Source: Erythrophleum ivorense
Taxonomy: Eukaryota > Streptophyta > Magnoliopsida > Fabales > Fabaceae
Length of the DNA stretch: 64,000 nucleotides
Assembly (NCBI GenBank): GCA_026724425.1
Contig: JAIUCV010000103.1
Coordinates: 1,116,001 to 1,180,000 of the forward strand
Direction: 5' to 3'
Shown: positions 60,644-64,000 of the stretch, in pieces
Layout: each line of letters starts with the position of its first letter
How positions within the stretch are numbered: position 1 is the first letter of the stretch
Translations under genes and position numbers: made by a program
Notes under the pieces: model-generated
Databases searched by the model: none
What the model was told of the DNA's origin: nothing
What the model saw: the letters and a program-made list of their open reading frames with translations, nothing else

Positions 60644-63295
60644 GAGGTGAACCCACCGTAATGCTCAAGGCAAAATGTAGCAATGAAGTGAGGGTACAAG
60701 TGAAATTGACTTGGCCTCTTCTATTTTTCCCCCCCCCCCCCAAATTTCTTTAGGAGACACTGTAGCATATTATTATTATTATTATTATTATTATTTTGTC
60801 TTTCTTCCATCATGACTTTGTTTAACTTGCCTTTTGTTTTAAGATACGAGTACAAAAGTTCGTTGCATGTCATCTTCTCCTCAAGATAAGCATCAAATTT
60901 GCTTTTGCAAGGCATGATCTTAGGTTGCAGTTATTTTATGATTTTTAGTAGCCGTATTAATTTGATGTATTTTTTGTTAGAGCTGACTAGAGGTTCGATT
61001 TTGAACTTTGATGTTGTTAAATTTTTCAAAAAGAGTACAGTTCAAATTAATTTTAGGTTTATTTTTAATTAGTTTAATTTATCTATTTTAATAAATAAAT
61101 AATACCTAAAGTTTGAATTTCATGGATTAGTCTCGTTGTAGAATTTTTTATTTTAAAAAAGAGCAAATCATATGATTTTTAAAAAATTTTTACTAAAATT
61201 ATGCAAATATTTATTCTATTTTTAAAACATATATAAATTTTTTGAATTTTTTGAAATTATATATATTATTTTTCAAAATATACATAAATTTTTTTAAAAC
61301 AAAAAATAAATTATATGTAAATTTCTTGAATTTTATAGAAATTACACATACTTCCTTTCTATTTCTAAAGTATACATAAATCTCTTTTGAAAATAATAGA
61401 GGGGTATATTTAATTTTTAAAAAATAAAAATATATATAATTTATTTTTTTTAAGAAAAATTTATATATATTTTAAAAATATAGAAGAGTTTTGTGTAATT
61501 TCATATAAATTAAAGAAAACTTTGTATAATTTATTCTTTTGTTCTAGAAAAAAATTATATATATATTTTTTAAATAAAAATTTATATAATTTCAATAAAC
61601 CTAAAAAAAAATTGTGAAATTTACGCTGTGTTTAGATGGACAAAAGAAAAAGTGGAAGGAGAGAAAAGTGGAAAAAAAAGAGAGAGAAAAGAAAAGTGAG
61701 GAAAAAATATTATCCCCTCGTGTGTTTGGATGAAAGAAGAGAAAATGAAGGAGGAGAAAATATAAAAAAAATGTGTTATTTTAAATATGATAACAATGTT
61801 TTTATTATTTTAAATTTTGACATATATGTTTTTTAAAAACATAAAATAATAAAAAATTACAAACTAATTTAAAAAATATTCAAATGATAAAAAATTATTT
61901 TTGAATAAAATAAAAAAATTTCTTATTAAAAAGCACACATTTAAAATTAAAAAATATTATATATATATATTTTTTGTCGAGTCGTTTTCTCCTACAATTT
62001 CTTTAAATATGAAAAGAAAAATTTTGCACAAGGACATCCTATTTTTTCTCTCATATATTTTTTTAAATTTTTTATCCTTGTCAAATGAGAAAAAATTTCA
62101 TTTTCTTTTCTCTTCTTTCTCATCTTCTCACTTTTTTCTCTCCATCCAAACGCATTATTATTGTTCTGGTTAATGTTTTTGACACTCAAAGTGAAATAAT
62201 GACGAATGATGGTATGCCACTTAAAATGCAATGATTGGAAACGCAAAATATTAAAACTTGTAGGCTTAAAGCAGCTGAAATCAAGGGAAATTTTATTAGA
62301 GGAGAAATAAAAAAAAATAAAAATAAAAAAAAAGAAAAGCATTTGACCTTACATACTAAACTAAATAACATCAATTCAGTGTCAAACATTTTTATTCTGT
62401 TAAAATGCTATGAACAATTGAATTACTTTAGATATTCCTATAAACACAAAACATTTTGTAATGCAATATAAGAATAAATATTCTTTGATTTCTTTTTGAC
62501 TTTTTAAATTTATTATTTATTAGATTTAAAATTTTATCTCATCGTGGATACAAAAATTGTTATCTATCTTTTGTTTATTGATTGAAACTTTAAATTTTTA
62601 AATAAGAATAAAGGTGGATTAAAAAGGTAATTGGCATTTCTGTATGGATAATACTTTAATTCTTTTTATTGATAATTTTCTGGGGGCTCAAATCCCCATC
62701 ATTTTCTTGATAAGCTAAAACATACCATGTGACTTTTGCTAGGTCCGCAAGAAATTAATGCAACTTCCATTGGAGTTAACTTTTCAGCAAAATGGGAATG
62801 ATATTCAGGCAACAAAAAAAGACATCATAGGCTTAGGAATGATAGGATTGGACCAAATTCAGTTTTTTTTTCTTTTTCTTTTTTTTTTCCTTTACTGCGA
62901 AAACATTAATTGCATTGCCGAATAAAAAAAAATTCTTTGATGTTCCCAATAGCCAAAAGCCAAATTCAGCTTATACGACGCCGTTTTTTTCCCGCCGCCA
63001 AATTATATTTGTCCATTTGAGGGTATAGAAAAAAGTAATCTGAAAAACAAGTCAGGACAGTTTTCAGTTTCCCGTATTCTCTCCGCCGGGATCGCTGAAG
63101 CGGCGTCGTTTTGCTGGAGCACTTCAACGGGTTTGACCACCCCACGAGTCGAACAAGCTCTCCGTTTCTCTCTCCGTCCTCAATCGTCCCCATTTTTCTT
63201 CGATTTTCTCGAGAAAATATAGGGGCGAGAAAATCTAGGTCTTTCATTAAGCAGAGCAAGGTGCGTTTTTACTTATATACACATAGCGCAAAGCG
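60644..63295. other. ACP 3' region, spacer and SCD2 leader
   Basis: After the ACP stop there is a 13-base C run (60729-60741) and a (TTA)n tract (about 60767-60794), probably in the 3'UTR. Then AT-rich spacer with a terminal-repeat element at 61624-62154. From about 62970 to 63295 the sequence becomes GC-richer with CT motifs, the probable SCD2 promoter and 5'UTR. Confidence 0.5.
61624..62154. mobile_element. Candidate MITE with GTTTGGATGGA ends
   Basis: The left end GCTGTGTTTAGATGGA is matched inverted at the right by TCTCCATCCAAACGCA. Purine-rich sequence (GAGAGAAAAG) next to the left end is mirrored by CTTTTCTCTTC next to the right. A further internal GTGTGTTTGGATGAAAG lies at about 61720. 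No coding and no clear target duplication. Confidence 0.5.
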
Positions 63296-64000
63296 ATGGA
63301 TCGGAGGAGAACTGCGAGTCCTGTGTACACGCGGCAGTGGAGCGGTGGTTCCAGCAGCACCGGATCATCGTCTCCGGCTATGTCGCCGGCTCATCCTCAG
63401 TCCCGGCTTGGTCCGTCTTCTACCGGCCTCTCTACCATCAAGCGGACGCAAAACGTAGCCGCCAAAGCAGCTGCACAGCGTCTGGCGCAGGTCATGGCGT
63501 CTCAGACGGCCGATGACGACGACGAAGATGATGATCTCGGGTTTCAGTACAGTGCTCCGCCTCCTCCCGCCATTACTTCTTACTCGAGCAACGTCAATAG
63601 TAACAAGAATAGTGTTGCCGCTATCCCTCCAATTTCGGTCACGAGGCCTAATAGATCTCCCTCTCCTGCGGTAATTCTGACAACAAATGTTTTTCGTGGC
63701 TCGTTTCTTATGCGTTGCCGGTTTTATTTGGCTGAATTCGGTCTTTGAATTATGGAAAACGAAATTGGTCGTGGCTGATTTCTTTGAATTTGTTAGTTGA
63801 ACTTTGGAAAGCGAAATTGGGCGGGGAAATTTTTAATTTCGAGGACTGGTTGGCTTAATGATGTATTGCCTAGATTTATTCTCCCCCCACCCCCTTTTTT
63901 GTTCTTTCCCCCAAATATATATATATATATAGTGTGCGTGTGTGTGTGTGTGGTTTTCTTCCATGAGTGTCGCGTCGTTCCTAATTAGCTAATAAGACTT
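63296..64000 (+). CDS. SCD2: SCD2 (STOMATAL CYTOKINESIS DEFECTIVE 2), first exon, cut by window edge
   Basis: Exon 1 is 63296-63670 (125 codons), followed by a GT donor (CCTGCG/gtaatt). The gene continues beyond the window. The N-terminus MDRRRTASPVYTRQWSGGSS, then STGSSSPAMSPAHPQSRLG, AAKAAAQRLAQVMASQTADD and the acidic DDDDEDDDLGF stretch match the disordered head of plant SCD2 proteins. Those proteins continue into a long coiled coil, not visible here. SCD2 works with the DENN protein SCD1 and the exocyst/RAB pathway in clathrin-linked trafficking, cytokinesis and cell growth (established for Arabidopsis). The upstream CT-rich leader supports the ATG at 63296. The intron part in the window contains TA and GT microsatellites (63917-63951). 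Confidence 0.88.

Noticed and set aside
1..64000. tRNA, rRNA and CRISPR arrays
   Set aside because: None seen; repeats present are microsatellites and transposon-derived, and no tRNA box pattern stood out on reading.

Overview
The window is nuclear DNA from a eudicot plant. Genes are intron-containing with GT-AG splicing and plant-only families (BASIC PENTACYSTEINE, a BEE-like bHLH, plastid acyl carrier protein, SCD2, MIR169). They are separated by very AT-rich spacers full of small foldback elements and microsatellites, and there is an insertion of chloroplast DNA. The species cannot be fixed from sequence alone. All assignments come from reading the sequence and remembered family features; no database was searched.

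Layout: 1-4.8 kb, a class II BPC gene (minus) with a 2.5 kb 5'UTR intron. 6-7.1 kb, a B2-type cyclin pseudogene (plus). 10.2-11.9 kb, a single-exon armadillo-repeat gene (minus). 12-18 kb, AT-rich spacer with two copies of one foldback element. 18.0-34.7 kb, a duplicated block: each copy of a roughly 3 kb unit carries one MIR169 hairpin (19.34-19.47 kb and 30.11-30.24 kb). A 5.3 kb PIF/Harbinger transposon lies immediately upstream of the second copy. That second copy is also split by a nuclear plastid insertion containing a decayed petA fragment, flanked by 110 bp direct repeats, and by a 1.15 kb non-autonomous Harbinger relative with a TAA target duplication. 36.1-37.1 kb, a SAM-domain gene (minus). 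37-45.7 kb, spacer. 45.7-47.2 kb, a six-exon BEE-like bHLH gene (minus). 53.7-56.3 kb, a six-exon mitochondrial phosphate carrier (minus). 58.4-60.6 kb, a four-exon plastid acyl carrier protein (plus). 63.3 kb to the edge, the first exon of SCD2 (plus).

The genes do not form one pathway: they cover transcription (BPC, bHLH), post-transcriptional control (MIR169, whose known targets are NF-YA factors), mitochondrial phosphate import, plastid fatty-acid synthesis and vesicle trafficking. SAM gene, phosphate carrier and SCD2 in this order look like a conserved chromosomal segment shared with Arabidopsis chromosome 3 (from memory). The most notable structure is the MIR169 duplication. The first copy preserves the uninterrupted form of the sites where the second was invaded, so the order of events can be read directly.
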